64,000 bases of DNA from Fragum whitleyi (Eukaryota > Mollusca > Bivalvia > Cardiida > Cardiidae), in contig OX411551.1 in assembly GCA_948146395.1 (NCBI GenBank), positions 47,758,854-47,822,853 of the forward strand, written 5' to 3'. Made by a program: the position numbers and the translations under genes. Positions 33,267 through 45,121 of the stretch are shown piece by piece. Within the stretch, counting starts at the first letter, position 1, and each line of letters begins with the position of its first letter. The notes beneath the pieces were generated by a model. It was not told the origin of the DNA, did no database searches, and worked only from the letters and a program-made list of their open reading frames with translations.

Positions 33267-33688
33267 ATATTCAAAAGTAGGAATAGAGAAATAGGCCAAA
33301 ACGAGATTGTTCTAGCATTATTTGATACATGTAGTTGAAGGGAAATTCTTGGAGAGTTTTCCATAGTAGATATACCGCCAATGCAATAATAAAAGGTACT
33401 ATCAGTTTCCTAAATGCATGTATTGTACCATATTAATTTTCTGAAACACAAGGACGCTCAATGTCTTGTGTTTGAGGCAGTTAATATTTCAAAAAAAAAT
33501 CAAGAACGATGCACTTCTTGTTTTGGTTTGGAAGATATGTGTTAAACATGCACAGAGAGAATGCAATTTCTTAAAAGAGAGGACAGAATAATAATAAATG
33601 GATTTTCACCAGTCATTTTAAAATAAGATCCACCAGAAGAGGTCGACATCATCGAAACGTTTGAATTCAGTTTATTAATGAAACTTTT
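33267..33688. other. Spacer, nothing recognised
   Basis: No gene or named repeat was seen. Confidence 0.3.
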
Positions 33689-33880
33689 AAGGTTCATGTA
33701 AAGTGTTTGAGACCAAATTTTAAAGGCACTTCATATGCCAAGATGAGCATTATGGCCAGGTATATTTTATATCAAAATGAAGCCCAAAGCATTGTGGAAA
33801 AGGGCCATTTTGTAGAGAACAAGCAACTGCATGACGGTGTGATAAAATTGGCTAACTTTGTAACAAATTACAGATTTTCA
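33689..33880 (+). repeat. Repeat M copy 1
   Basis: AAGGTTCATGTAAAGTGTTT, GCATTGTGGAAAAGGGCCAT and AAGCAACTGCATGACGGT are shared with 42663-42957 and, inverted, with 44405-44698. Confidence 0.75.
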
Positions 33881-35891
33881 ATGCCCAAAATTTCGGAAAC
33901 TCATAATTCTGCCCCTATGCGCTTCTTTGCCAGCCAATCAAAGGGTAGATTTATATAAGCCTTTACATATTGGATGAATATTGATTAATTCAAAGCTGTC
34001 ATAAATACAACGTGGTGAAAATATTTGGAGAACCACAATGACCTTCATGAGAACAGATCTTGAGGATTCGTCTCGAAACAACAAATATTTTTCCTTAAGC
34101 AATTAATAGGAAAACCCCAAAAATAAAATCTGGGAACTGGCTCTATAAATTTGGACCCTAAACAACCAATTAAACCCAAAAAGTCAATTTCACTTCGGAA
34201 GTCCTATATTACACCGCACTATAAGTCACATAGCATCAACTTTATCACGAAAATGATATGTGGCATATGAATTATCTACCGAACCCCATAAAACACCATT
34301 AATATGTTGCCTTTCGAACATTTTTTGACTTTTGTGTGTGCAAATACTATTTTATAAATAAAAAGAAAGAAGTCTTTATATTTTGTATCCTAAGAATTTG
34401 AGCGGACTTTTGGAATCAACTCGTTGTGTCCATGAGGTTACATTTGCCAGTTTTCTATGTGCTCCATGCCTGGGAAAAGGACCCAAGGACTTAATTTAGG
34501 AAAACAAAATGATGTTTGAAATATATTCTTGAAAGATATTTGGGGGTTCAATTTACAGAAATCTTTGACTATTCCGTTTGGAACCCAGGGACGTTATTTA
34601 ACGACATTTGTAGAGTACCATCAGTTGCCATATCCAAAGTATCAAAGCTTCATGATTATTGATTGACAGTAAAAGATTTTCAAAGATTTCCTTTTTCATC
34701 TTTGATTAAATGAAAATATGTTTTCATAAATAAGGAAATCTTTAAAATGATCCTCTAACCAAAGCATATGGCCTAAGGTTTTGATATTTACATACGATGG
34801 TAAATGCTAAATCTCAACTAATATTTTTATTTGTAGAGCGCACACGCTTAATGCCATATGCAAGTGTCAAAACTCTAGGCCATAAGATTTTGTACGAGAA
34901 GAATATTTAAGATTTCTTATTTTTCAGCTTATTCTACTACCACGACAAACAACGTTTCTGGTAGGATTGAATTGTTTTAGCGACTTTTGTTGATCTTTAC
35001 CAAAAAAACACCTCTAACAAATTGAGATTGATTGGCTATGCGCTTTATGGGCGTTTTATGAGAATGTGTTTAAAGAAAAAATTGACGGATTGAAGTTGGA
35101 TGTAGGATGGACGGTGAGTAACACAACAGTATCTCACTACTAGAATTTTTTATCAGGTTGGTCACAAAAACAAGAAGACGAAAGAAGATTTAAACAAGAA
35201 ACAACTTTGATACAAAATATTAAAAAGGCCAAATATTTGTAAAAATACAACAATCAAAAAATTTTCTTGTCAGTCCATGAATAATCTTAAAACATACACT
35301 GAAATGAACTTCTAAACGGCCACTAGGTTCTTGCTGAATAAGTAATATTTTCTTTCGTATCTGAGTTCGGAAGTAGTCGAATTGTATTAGAAAAATCATC
35401 CGGGGAGAACCTTCTATTAACATCGACCGAAAAGAGTGGAAAGCAACGAATTTGAAGGGAATTCAAGATTTCCCCTGATTTGAAAATTAACATTTGTGGG
35501 TGGGGTAATTTTAATATTTTATGCTCGTGTGAGAAACTAATTTGATATCTGACTCGCAATAGCCATCGAATGTTGTCACTTTTAGGATTACATTTTGAGT
35601 GTTTCTCAGACCGAAAATTTGAAAATTTGAAATTTGAAATTCTTCGAAAATGTGCAACTTTTGTGACTTTTGTAAAATAGGGTTCTTGTGTTTGAACGTT
35701 CGCATTAAACACCAAGTCCTTTCTTACGCCTAATTGTAAGACTTTCATATAGAAATGAAATATACTTCATTACATGTCTATAAGTATGTTGAAATGTGGT
35801 AAATGTAAGGGGGCCGCTTAGAAGTTCGCTTCAATGTACACAATGTTAAATTTCTTTCGTTTAATCATAAACGAAAAAAAATATTGACTAT
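33881..35891. other. Non-coding DNA downstream of receptor gene 4
   Basis: No gene is recognised in 2 kb. The 141-codon frame at 35323-35748 (-) has no domain, signal or repeat similarity that I can name. A possible poly(A) signal variant for receptor gene 4 (ATTAAA on the minus strand) lies at 35860-35865. Confidence 0.35.
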
Positions 35892-37214
35892 TTAACCTTG
35901 GCTGATATAGATGAGAAACACAGCAAAGCTTAAAATCGACAAAATTGTAAAAATACAAAATGAAATGCAGTCCACAAGTTTGCTTATGTCTTTCCATGTA
36001 ATATCATTCGTCTTCACTCCATGTTCAGATATAAGCCTTTCTAGCCTTGAATCAACTGAATGTTGTCCTCGCTTGATGGAATCTTTCTTCTTATTCCAAA
36101 CCTCATTATCTTTTGTAAAATTTCTCTCATCAATATACTTGAGATCCATGATGTCCAAAATATTTGGGTTGGTCTTTTGGTCTACTTTCTTTGTGTTACA
36201 AGCATCTTTTCTATGCAAGATGCGATAAAGGGTCTTCAGCCATACTGGAACTGGAATCGTATCGTCCTTATTATACAATCGTAAATTAAGAATCGTAACC
36301 AATGTAATCATTGAACTCAGAATCATGTCCAGCATTAGTTTGTAAGAAATTTTCGGTAAAGGCTCAGAGCTTTTTGGTAATGTATCGCTTATAATTGTCA
36401 TAAATACCGATATAGCCAACAAGACGGTGATACAGTAAGAAACTCGCTCGCCGGACTCTGGAACAAGTAAGAACACTAAGACATTGATCATGCTGAGGAA
36501 TAAGATCGGCATGATGATGTTGACAACAATAAATGTCGACTTTCTCTTCAAGTAGAATATCATTTCCAACTGAGACCAATCTCCTGCTGTCGTTGTAACA
36601 CGGACATGGGTTCCTTCCAGTAACCAAGCAACGTTTTCAGAATACTGCGTGATGTCTACTTTGTCATTTATTACGTAAAGTTCAACCTCGGTATTGTAAT
36701 AACCCCAAACATAAAAGTCTGCCTTACAAGTTTGCTTGTCGAATGGATATTTCGAAACATCTACAGAGCAAGTTGATTTGACAAGCCCACCGGGTACCCA
36801 CGTGGCCATACCATTATATTGATAATCAATCATTTGCCATGGTTTTCCGAATGAATCCATCTCTTCAGATGGTGATGTAAGTATTAAATCTGGCACCCAT
36901 ACCTTCCTATATGAAATCTTGACCCTGTCAACACCTCCGTATGCGGCATTGTCCCATACCATCCCAGCATCATTCCAGAATATATTAAGTCCTGCTGCAT
37001 ATGAAAACAATTCCTTTACTTCGTCGAATTCCTGTATAGACTTTAGATATGTAATAACACCAACCAGAGTTTTGTTTCTATGGTCATTCACAGGACGAAC
37101 ATTTTTGTTATGTCGGCTTAATAAGTCATTGACTAGTGTTGCAGAGTCGTTTAATGTACCACCACAAACTAAACCGGGAAGTGTCAAAATTATAACAAAC
37201 CAGCGAAATAACAT
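35892..37214 (-). CDS. nAChR-like Cys-loop channel subunit (receptor gene 4)
   Basis: A single frame of 440 codons. The signal peptide covers about residues 1-18, followed by GTLNDS. The NKT glycosylation motif at 47 is shared with gene 3. The Cys-loop is C149-C163 (CSVDVSKYPFDKQTC), followed by WGYY where the other minus-strand copies have WGYD. TM1 is about 228-251, TM2 about 256-276 with GERVSYCITVLLAISVF (Glu -1', Leu 9', Asp 20'), TM3 about 289-311 and TM4 near the C terminus. Loop C has no adjacent cysteines. In the cytoplasmic loop the HPK motif has become NPNILDIMDL. Closest to receptor gene 3, with which it shares upstream DNA. Expected to be a plasma-membrane subunit of a pentameric cation channel; ligand unknown. 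No introns. Confidence 0.93.
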   Translation of the reverse strand: MLFRWFVIILTLPGLVCGGTLNDSATLVNDLLSRHNKNVRPVNDHRNKTLVGVITYLKSIQEFDEVKELFSYAAGLNIFWNDAGMVWDNAAYGGVDRVKISYRKVWVPDLILTSPSEEMDSFGKPWQMIDYQYNGMATWVPGGLVKSTCSVDVSKYPFDKQTCKADFYVWGYYNTEVELYVINDKVDITQYSENVAWLLEGTHVRVTTTAGDWSQLEMIFYLKRKSTFIVVNIIMPILFLSMINVLVFLLVPESGERVSYCITVLLAISVFMTIISDTLPKSSEPLPKISYKLMLDMILSSMITLVTILNLRLYNKDDTIPVPVWLKTLYRILHRKDACNTKKVDQKTNPNILDIMDLKYIDERNFTKDNEVWNKKKDSIKRGQHSVDSRLERLISEHGVKTNDITWKDISKLVDCISFCIFTILSILSFAVFLIYISQG

Positions 37215-37981
37215 TTTTCCTAACCTGTTTCAGAAGGGTTGAAGATATGTCTATATAACAGCAGTGTTCAATCCAAAATGCCCGTGGAAATTGGTTAAAC
37301 AACCATTGTTGATGATAAAGTAATAACTTTCTTGTTTGATTATTTTTTTAGAATCATGAATGAATCGTTAATAATGTCCATAGTTCTAAAAAGACTTCTA
37401 AATGTTTATATTCCACATGATTCTTAAATTAACAGCGAACACCGAGAACGAAATGTGATCTCTTTTATCTATCAAAAGACATTCAATTCAAAATATGCAT
37501 TTACCTTGATTTTAACCTCATTTCCTTTTACAAAATGATTGAAAATGTTCATCAATCAATGTAGCACTTAGTTTTCCTATTATTTCAAAAGTAAATTAGT
37601 TTACTCTGTTCATAATGTATTGACTTTTATCACTTACATAGAGTGTCATCAAACCATTAAATAATTAGAACCGGCTACAATTAAACACCACAGATCATGG
37701 TGTGAACTCAATAAGACCGCGGCCTTCACATTGACCAAATTGCATGATAAAATTTTAGTATAAAACTCGAGGTTAACCATTTTTATTTTGTACTTACATA
37801 AATACTCATGTGATAACACCCTATATGATATTTTTAATGAATTTACATGGATATTTTTAGAACAATGACAAAATGCGGTTATTTTAGAAACTTACATATC
37901 TGTTCGAAAAACCGACAAAAACAAGACAAAAGAGGTTTTAAGACAGATATAAGTCGTACTTAGAGCATATTATGAAAAAAA
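37215..37981. other. 5' flank of receptor gene 4
   Basis: The part from about 37510 to 37650 is homologous to 24911-25040 upstream of receptor gene 3. The promoter is expected here. No gene. Confidence 0.6.
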
Positions 37982-38049
37982 TATCTAACTCGGGTTAGGG
38001 AATTGATAATTGTCTCGACAGTTATCAATCACCCCAACCTCGTTAGATA
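37982..38049. repeat. 68 bp hairpin
   Basis: TATCTAACTCGGGTTAGGG pairs with CCCCAACCTCGTTAGATA, and ATTGATAATTGTC with CAGTTATCAAT, around a TCGA centre. Probably a small palindromic repeat. Confidence 0.75.
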
Positions 38050-38811
38050 CCTTTTTCAAACAATACACTAAGAACGTATTATTGCGTAAAAAGTGCGTTT
38101 TCGGGTTTTTTTGGGGGCGATCGTTAACGGACAAAATCCGGGCGTTAACGGGAGAAAATATTGATTAATCAGTAAATTCACGCGCCGGTGACGCCTGGCT
38201 TTTTTTGCTTAAATATCCTCGATCTGGGGCATATACAGCTTATCAATCTCAATCATACATATCTTTTTCTACATCATTTTTTGAATTCAAAAATATTCAT
38301 CAACCCATTTTATTAATAATACGTCATTAACGTTACCATTAATTTAAGTGTAAGTAAAGACGTTGATCTTATTCCCGCGATAAACTTTGTGCCGTCATGA
38401 ATTTACCAAGCAATGGCGGTATAAACAAGTGACGGAATGTCGCAATTTACCCGACGTTTTCGTAGGTTAGTTGCTCGTTTTGAAATGTCTCTATGAATAA
38501 TTTCGCACTCTCTTCTGAATGAAAAATTAAGTCTTTAGCTACGCACTCGGGTGTAAAGCCATTTTCGGGTCTCTGCAAATTTCAACGTCCTAAAAACTGT
38601 CAATTGACCCTATATTGTATATATATTTGTATGGTTAGCCCCAAGGAAAGGACTAAACTTTTGTTACGCAATAGGGCCGTTGTGTTTGAGTGGTCGCACT
38701 GATGCTTTCGTTATATGTACAGTTCATTTTCCACTTCAACTCGTAAAATCATAAATCTAAATGTTATTTTGCTACAACAAAGTTTAGTAAATAGAGGATA
38801 TTGGATGAGTG
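38050..38811. other. Spacer, nothing recognised
   Basis: AT-rich non-coding DNA. Confidence 0.3.
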
Positions 38812-39205
38812 GTCATCGTATACTGCGAATACTGAATTTATCAAACGAGTCATCTATAAACAGATAAAAACGAGGCTACCCCGAGTTTTTATCTGTTTTA
38901 GATGATGAGTTTAATAAATTCTGTATTTTATGAGCACAAATTTTATATTCGATTTATAATATGATCCGAATTTTTGCGAAAAAATGTCAAAATTATTGAA
39001 ATTTAACATTTCGTTTTTCCGCGAAATTTATAACGCCGTTTAAAACTGTCGTCACAATAAATACATTATGACGTCATCTTCGCGGTTACAAAACAGTGTT
39101 GCTTTTGGTTCTGTGCTCATTTGCATAGTTATTCCCCTAGTGTAATAAAACCCGTGTAATATCAAAAATATTTAACGAGGTTATTTCATTCCCGCGACGT
39201 AGGTC
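38812..39205 (+). repeat. Repeat L copy 2, with TGACGTCA motif
   Basis: It matches 32892-33266 throughout: ACGAGGCTACCCCGAGTTTT, TTATGACGTCATCTTCGCGG, TATCAAAAATATTTAACGAG and CATTCCCGCGACGTAGGTC. Confidence 0.8.
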
Positions 39206-39603
39206 GATTTATAATTTAATTTCCGAAATTGAAAGTTGAATATTATTTTAAACATTTAAAAGATCCATCAAGCTATAGGGAAAATGTGCGAGAATTGCTT
39301 TGCAGTTTTATATGCAATAAAGTTTTATTTAGGTTTAACGATTTACAACCAAAAATCCTTCTCCGAAAATAGCATTATAACAATTTCATACTCTAACGTA
39401 CACTTCCTTTCAGGATATATAGTTTATGACTCATACGCGTTAAATCTTATTTATATTTTTCCTTCATTTTTTATGATTATCAGATTTCGATTCTTTTCGA
39501 AAAGATCACCGAAATAAGGTGTCTTGTTTAATTTGGACACCTGCTTTGAAAGTTGAAGTCGATGGAAGAAATTATACTTCATCAATATAGTCACACCCCA
39601 ATT
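39206..39603. other. Spacer, nothing recognised
   Basis: The frame at 39284-39517 has no protein features. Confidence 0.3.
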
Positions 39604-40050
39604 GCATTCGGAACACCACTCGGCCAATCTCACGATCAACCTCGGATGTACATAGACGGACTATTTTTAAAATTACGGAAAAACCTTGGAAAAAATAGAC
39701 GACGTCAGTTAAAATGGCGTTAGCCCTTGAAACTGTGAGTGGAAACATTCGACGTCGCCAACGCTACTCGTTTAAGTCACTGACGTGAAAACATCGAATC
39801 CTAATAAAAATAATTTATATTCTTAAATAACGACTGAAGAAATTTTAATTTTTGAGAATGATTCGTCATTCTCAAAAATTAAAAATTTTCAGCCATTATT
39901 TACTGCAAAAGATATAATTCTACAGCGCTAGTTTTTCTTACTCTGTTTCCGCCTAATCAAATGCACGATTTTTTTTACATACCGTTCCGCCTTAAATACA
40001 TCCGAGGTCTGTTGCAGTTTACGGAAATGGCCGAGTGATGTTCCGAATGC
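39604..40050 (+). mobile_element. MITE G copy 2 (hAT-like, 8 bp duplication)
   Basis: Termini are GCATTCGGAACACCACTCGG and CCGAGTGATGTTCCGAATGC. Flanks CCCCAATT (39596-39603) and CCCCAATC (40051-40058) make an 8 bp duplication with one change, as expected for hAT-class elements. An AT-rich hairpin (TTTTTGAGAATGA / TCATTCTCAAAAA) near 39850-39880 is extra relative to copy 1. Confidence 0.8.
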
Positions 40051-40629
40051 CCCCAATCGGTGTTATCCCCCCTCCATGATCAACCTCCATTAATAGCCAT
40101 GTCACGGTTCTCTTTGATGATTTAAGCGGTTTTCTTTGAATTGTTTTAGCACTCATTTAAAGTGATAAAAAGCGAAAATTTCAGACTGACTTTAGTTTGC
40201 AAATTGGAACTTTTGATGTATAACGTATAAAACCTCACCTCACGTTACCTCATAAATGGTGATCTGCAAAGTAAACATTCTTGATTTGGATAGCCAACCG
40301 ATAAGCTTATCGCTCGACCATGAATTCACTTAATTGTATTGATGCTTTCTTTTTTACAATACAACAAAGTGTGCAAAACCTTTTTGACTATGTGTTCTAT
40401 GACTATTAATAAGCAGCTTATATTTTATTTTAGTTTACCGTGATAACCAATGAATTCGGCGAATATAATTCTTTTTTTTTTTCAATTTTCGAACGTGGTC
40501 GCCTCAATGAAATTAAATTATGACAAATCTTTTCATATTTGCAAAGCGGATTAGGAGGCTTATATTTGAAGGACGCTTTTAACAGTTTTTTCATAATATC
40601 ACGGAAGCTGGAGTACCTAATGATTGGTT
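40051..40629. other. Spacer, nothing recognised
   Basis: No gene; a T-run is at about 40470-40482. Confidence 0.3.
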
Positions 40630-40915
40630 CATTGTATAGTAAATCAAATCATGAAATTGACACCCATCTCGACCAAAACCATTCAAATCACTCGCTTAGC
40701 GCGACAATTATTCATTCCAAACACTAACTTATATCACTCAAAAATGGATTTTATTGGACGAAGGTATGAAAAATCACCAAATGGATGAAATTATCGATTA
40801 TGTTTTACCTTCCTTGTAAATCGTTCGAAACTCGATCCACACATCCATTCAATTTCATTCAAACATCATTCCAAAAGCATTCAACTTGTCAATTTCATGA
40901 TGTTCCTAACTCTAT
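40630..40915 (+). mobile_element. Central-hairpin MITE family, copy 4 (hairpin lost)
   Basis: It retains ATCTCGACCAAAACCATTCA with AATCACTCGCTTAGCGC, and ACTCGATCCACACATCCATT with TTGTCAATTTCATGATGTTC. The central hairpin is not recognisable. Confidence 0.65.
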
Positions 40916-42171
40916 TTCTCACATAAGCAGTAAACATGAATCATGAGTCATTGCATCCTTCCCTAGCTGTTATTACACCAAGCTTAACGATTATCCACCA
41001 ACTCATTAGTAGGAGATAACTGTCGAAAAGGAATATGTGTAGCCACTGGCAAGCGATTCTGTATCCCCTTGATGAAATATTGGGACTCTTACGAGCACCA
41101 AAACGCCCTGATGGCGGTGGTAAAGGGAGAGTTGTTATTTTCTTTTTTTAACAAATAGTAATCCATAAACACCACCAACCGCCACCCAACTCAAATTGTT
41201 GCTACAGCCATGAACACTCGAGTGTAATGATTTCAACAAGTTTCACAGAAATCCTTGCACTTCCTTCAAAATATCAGAGGCGTGGGTCGTATTGGTTTGG
41301 AGGAAATAATCTGCAACTACAGATTTTCTGCGGTATTTTCTGCTAAGTTAGTTAGTGCATTACTTTAAGAGGATATGTCGTTCTAGGAATTCGCTGTTTA
41401 TTTCTACAGTGTCTTGACAAAAAACTCGACACGTTGAGTCTCAAGGGTAATTATTAAAAAAAAAAAAAATAAAAGAGGTGCTTGCACTGGTGTTTCCTAC
41501 CAAATATCTAAGATTGAGGGGTTCTCGGTTTGGATTTGGTGTGAGGTGAGTTTTTTGTTGTTGTTTTTCTTCTCTGCCTTTTTATTTGATTTGTTGTTGT
41601 TTTTATCAAAATTATTACTCTCAGTATCACGTAAAGAAATCTTGTCGTGGAAACGGGATTTTTTTAATTTGATTTTAATTCTTAAATCAAATTAGATAGG
41701 ACAGCCTTGGAGACGTTTCTGTCAAATGTAAGTTGAAATTTGAAAAAGGGGTCTACGACGAGAAAGTGTTTTAAAGCTAGCGTTATTTATTATATAGCAC
41801 CCATCTCCTGCTGTTTGATCCCCTCCCTTGAGGACCTGAGGGTAAATTTATTCATCCTTCAAAGCATACTTGCAAAACAACTTGCGTACTCAAAATTGTT
41901 TTCATTGAGAAACAAAGCATTTTTCTGCCTTATAGAATAAACGAATCTTGACTGACATAATATAAACACAGGTATATATCATTTAACCTTAGAAGTTTAA
42001 AACAGGGTACTGATTTGACTTTGGCCCGCTTAATGTTAGTAAGGGCAAGTCTTTTTGTTTGACGATCGTGAATAATTATTTAGTGAACGATTAACGATTT
42101 TTACTTTATTATCAGCGTTCTAGAAAATGATCACGTTTTATGTAGGTGTTAACTTACAGTACATCGTCGTG
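40916..42171. other. Non-coding DNA
   Basis: An A-run is at about 41456-41469. The frame at 41740-41940 has no protein features. No gene is recognised. Confidence 0.35.
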
Positions 42172-42233
42172 TTTCTTCCAAAACCTCGTAACTACAGCAT
42201 GTAAACAGCTGTGGTTACGAGGTTTTGGAAGAA
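42172..42233. repeat. Hairpin with 26 bp arms
   Basis: Left arm TTCTTCCAAAACCTCGTAAC plus TACAGC (42172-42197) pairs with GCTGTGGTTACGAGGTTTTG plus GAAGAA (42208-42233). One arm has the motif TTACGAGGTTTTGG that is repeated in the following 400 bp. Confidence 0.85.
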
Positions 42234-42660
42234 AACCACCGCCATTTAGTTTTCTTGTTGCAGAGTACAATTAAGAGGTTTTGGGAAAAAAACGTCGCCA
42301 TTTACTTTTCCTGTTGTAGAGTTTATTTAGCTTAGGCAAAGTACAATTACGAGGGTTGAACTTTAGATAAGAAGAATTCCACAGAAGATATAAAAGCCCA
42401 AATGACACAAGAGCCATGTCAGACAAAGTACAATTACGAGGATTGTGAAGAAAAACCGACGCCACTTAGTTTTCTTGTTGTGGAGTTTATTTGGTTTTAT
42501 CTCCGGCAAAGTACGATTACGATGTTTGGGAATAAAACCGACCACATTTAGTTTACCTGTTCCACAGAAGCTATAAAAGCACAATAGATATAAGAGCCAT
42601 GTCAGACATGTCCCCCCCCCCCCCCCCGTAAAAGCTTGACAGTAACAACAGGAATCAACT
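42234..42660 (+). repeat. Degenerate tandem units with AAAGTACAATTACGAGG
   Basis: AAAGTACAATTACGAGG (or close) recurs near 42340, 42427 and 42507. GCCATTTAGTTTTCTTGTTG-like and CACAGAAGMTATAAAAGC-like segments alternate with it. It ends in a run of 16 C (42612-42627). The last part (42562-42660) is repeated in direct orientation at about 44843-44940. Confidence 0.65.
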
Positions 42661-42662
42661 TT

Positions 42663-42957
42663 TTAAGGTTCATGTAAAGTGTTTGAGACCCGATTTTAAG
42701 GGGACTTCATTAGCCGAGAAAAAGCAGTATGTCCAGGTATATTATATATCAAAATGAAGGTATTCATTAGCACAAGCAGTTAAGCAACATAAGACTGTCA
42801 TAGCTATAGTGGTATAGCCAAAACATTGTGGAAAAGGGCCATTGTGTAGAGAGCAAGCAACTGCATGACGGTTGGATAAAATAGCCCCATATTTTAACAA
42901 AGTACAGTCTAAGGTGCTATCCAGGTAGTACTACAAACGTTGATATAAAACTCAGTC
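42663..42957 (+). repeat. Repeat M copy 2 (left arm)
   Basis: It matches 33689-33880 and, inverted, 44405-44698. It has CATAAGACTGTCATAGCTAT and ATTTTAACAAAGTACAGTCT, which only the two copies here share. Confidence 0.8.
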
Positions 42958-44404
42958 TCAAAAGGCTCTTTTGAAACAATCAATTTCCATTTATTTTGTC
43001 AACATACATGTCAAACCGGTTTGGTCTGTTTTTAAAATAGATGTTAGGTATGGTGCAACATCACACCATAATTTTGTGGATTATTTTCTGCGATTTATTT
43101 CAAATTATAGTTTTTTTGATTCAATGATCTGTAATAAATTACTATATAATCAGCATTCTGTAAAATAGAAATTGATACATTGCTAAACAACCTTACAGGT
43201 ATTATTGATCTACAATGACCTGGCAAATATTAAATATTCCCTTTGACCCCTATTGATAGTCGGATATTATGTTTCTTAATATAGACTTACACTCGCGAAG
43301 TTTTGATCCAATAAAAGGTATCATGTCTCATCACGCATACGTAAATTTCGCGCAGGTGGTATGGCTGTTATCCTAAAACCCAAATGCCATGAGTTCAAGC
43401 CGGGACATGATCAATTATAATTCATTTTTTTACGGTAACATTGTTTTACCTATTTTGAGACAAAGGTGTAGCATTAGGCTATCTGTATTGTGACAGTCAG
43501 ACTTTTTTAAGATTTGATCATTGCAAAGTGCTGTCCATTCATCAGTGTAAATAATAAAAGTGGATTATGAAAACAATAACAATTAAGTCTCTCGTTTTGT
43601 AGTTCAAAATACATCGAAATCGAAACTGAACAATTGAACTTTTGAAATGTACCTATATCTAAAAGATGAAAAGTATTTTTTCTTGTCTATTTTACAATCT
43701 ATGACGGTATGAAAATAAAAGCCTATACTTGGTTTTATTGCGTTTATCGAATTCCCTTTTAGGCGTGAATGTAAAAAAAACTGATTCCTGTCGTATCTTA
43801 TAATTCATTATCATAAAGAAAATGAGATTTCTATTGCGACTAACTTTTAGTGCAAGTTTACTAAATACTAAATGTTATTTTTCTTGAGGTATGAAACTTT
43901 TTTTGGACGATCAGAATACAATAGTCTTGCTATTTCCAACAACCAAAATTGAATTATATGAGAATGAAAAAAATATTAATAATTGCAACTGACAAAAAAA
44001 ATAATAACAAAGGAAAAATTAAAAGGGTAAATGTAAGAAATAAATGAAAAAAAAAATAATAATCACAAGGATTAAAATATGTATCCCTGTCGGGTATCGA
44101 ACTCGTCCCGTTAAGTTAACGCGTTACGGGAAGGCGTCTATAACCAATGTACTACAGCGACTTCTTTACATTTTGTGATATAGTATTGATAAATCGGTAA
44201 AACGCAATTTTACGCTGCGGAATTACTCGAGCACTGACGGAAGTTAATGAGTGCCAGGTCATTTCAGATAAATAATATATAAACTATTTATGTCCATTTG
44301 TGTTGTCATAACACACCATACCTTACACCGAACTACACGTTTACAAAATAAGAATAACATACATGACATATGTGTTTATAAAATAAGTCAAAATTAATTG
44401 CTTG
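42958..44404. other. Interval between inverted M repeats
   Basis: No gene. Two stretches have tRNA/SINE-like boxes: about 43354-43410 (ATGAGTTCAAGCCGGGAC resembles a B box) and 44083-44160. The rest is AT-rich. Confidence 0.4.
44083..44160 (-). repeat. tRNA-like sequence, probably a SINE head
   Basis: On the minus strand GTCGCTGTAGTACATTGGTT (A-box-like) is followed after about 45 bp by GAGTTCGATACCCGACAGGG (B box). The middle pairs CCCGTAACGCG with CGCGTTAACTTAACGGG loosely. The acceptor ends pair poorly, so a working tRNA is doubtful. Confidence 0.4.
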
Positions 44405-44698
44405 CATAACTAAGTTTTGGGCCCGCATTTCATACCTGGATAGTACTTTAGACTGTACTTTGTTAAAATATGAGCCATTTTTTCTTACAACAGACATGCA
44501 GTTGCTTGTTCTGTACAAAATGGCCATTTTCCACAATGCTTTGGCTATACCGCTATAGCTATGACAGTCTTATGTTGCTCAACTGCTTGTGCTCATAAAT
44601 AGCTTCATTTTGGTATATAATATATTTGGTAATACTGCTTTTTCTTGGCAAATGAAGTGCCCTTAAAATTTGGTCTCAAACACTTTACAAGAACCTTA
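44405..44698 (-). repeat. Repeat M copy 3 (right arm, inverted)
   Basis: Inverted relative to 42663-42957: AGACTGTACTTTGTTAAAAT, TAGCTATGACAGTCTTATG and GGTCTCAAACACTTTACA. The two arms are about 1.4 kb apart and could be the ends of one element. Confidence 0.8.
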
Positions 44699-44842
44699 AC
44701 ACAATGCTAATATTCATCGTGCACATCTGAACAACCTCATAAACATTGAACAACGCTTATTTTTCTTCTGAGACGATATCAAAATGTATGTCAATGACTG
44801 TCACAAATGAAATTGGACATCTAACTTTGAGAGTAATTTCAA

Positions 44843-44940
44843 AGAAGCTATAAAGCCCAATTGAAACAAGAGCCTTGTCAGACATGATCATTCCCCCCCC
44901 TCCCCCCGTTAAAGTTTTAAAGTGACAACAGGCATCACTT
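44843..44940 (+). repeat. Direct copy of 42562-42660 with C-run
   Basis: AAGAAGCTATAAAGCCCAAT, AAGAGCCTTGTCAGACATGA, a C-rich run, then GTGACAACAGGCATCACTTT match the segment before the left M arm. Confidence 0.7.
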
Positions 44941-45121
44941 TTCACCGTTTGTTTTATTTTTATTTTTTTTCTCTTTTTTTATCGTTGAGGTCTGTCTACC
45001 CGAGAAGTATGATACATTGTTTTGGGGAATTTTCAGCGGACAAGATTTAAGTCTTTGAAATAGTAGAGTTATGTTTCTTATATACTTCACTTCTCTCTAA
45101 AGAGATATATGCACCAATGAA

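Noticed and set aside
35323..35748. 141-codon minus-strand frame below receptor gene 4
   Set aside because: No recognisable domain, signal peptide or repeat similarity, low-complexity composition, and an overlapping alternative frame; not enough to call a gene.
43354..43410. tRNA gene
   Set aside because: There is a B-box-like sequence but no convincing acceptor or D stem; at most an old SINE piece.
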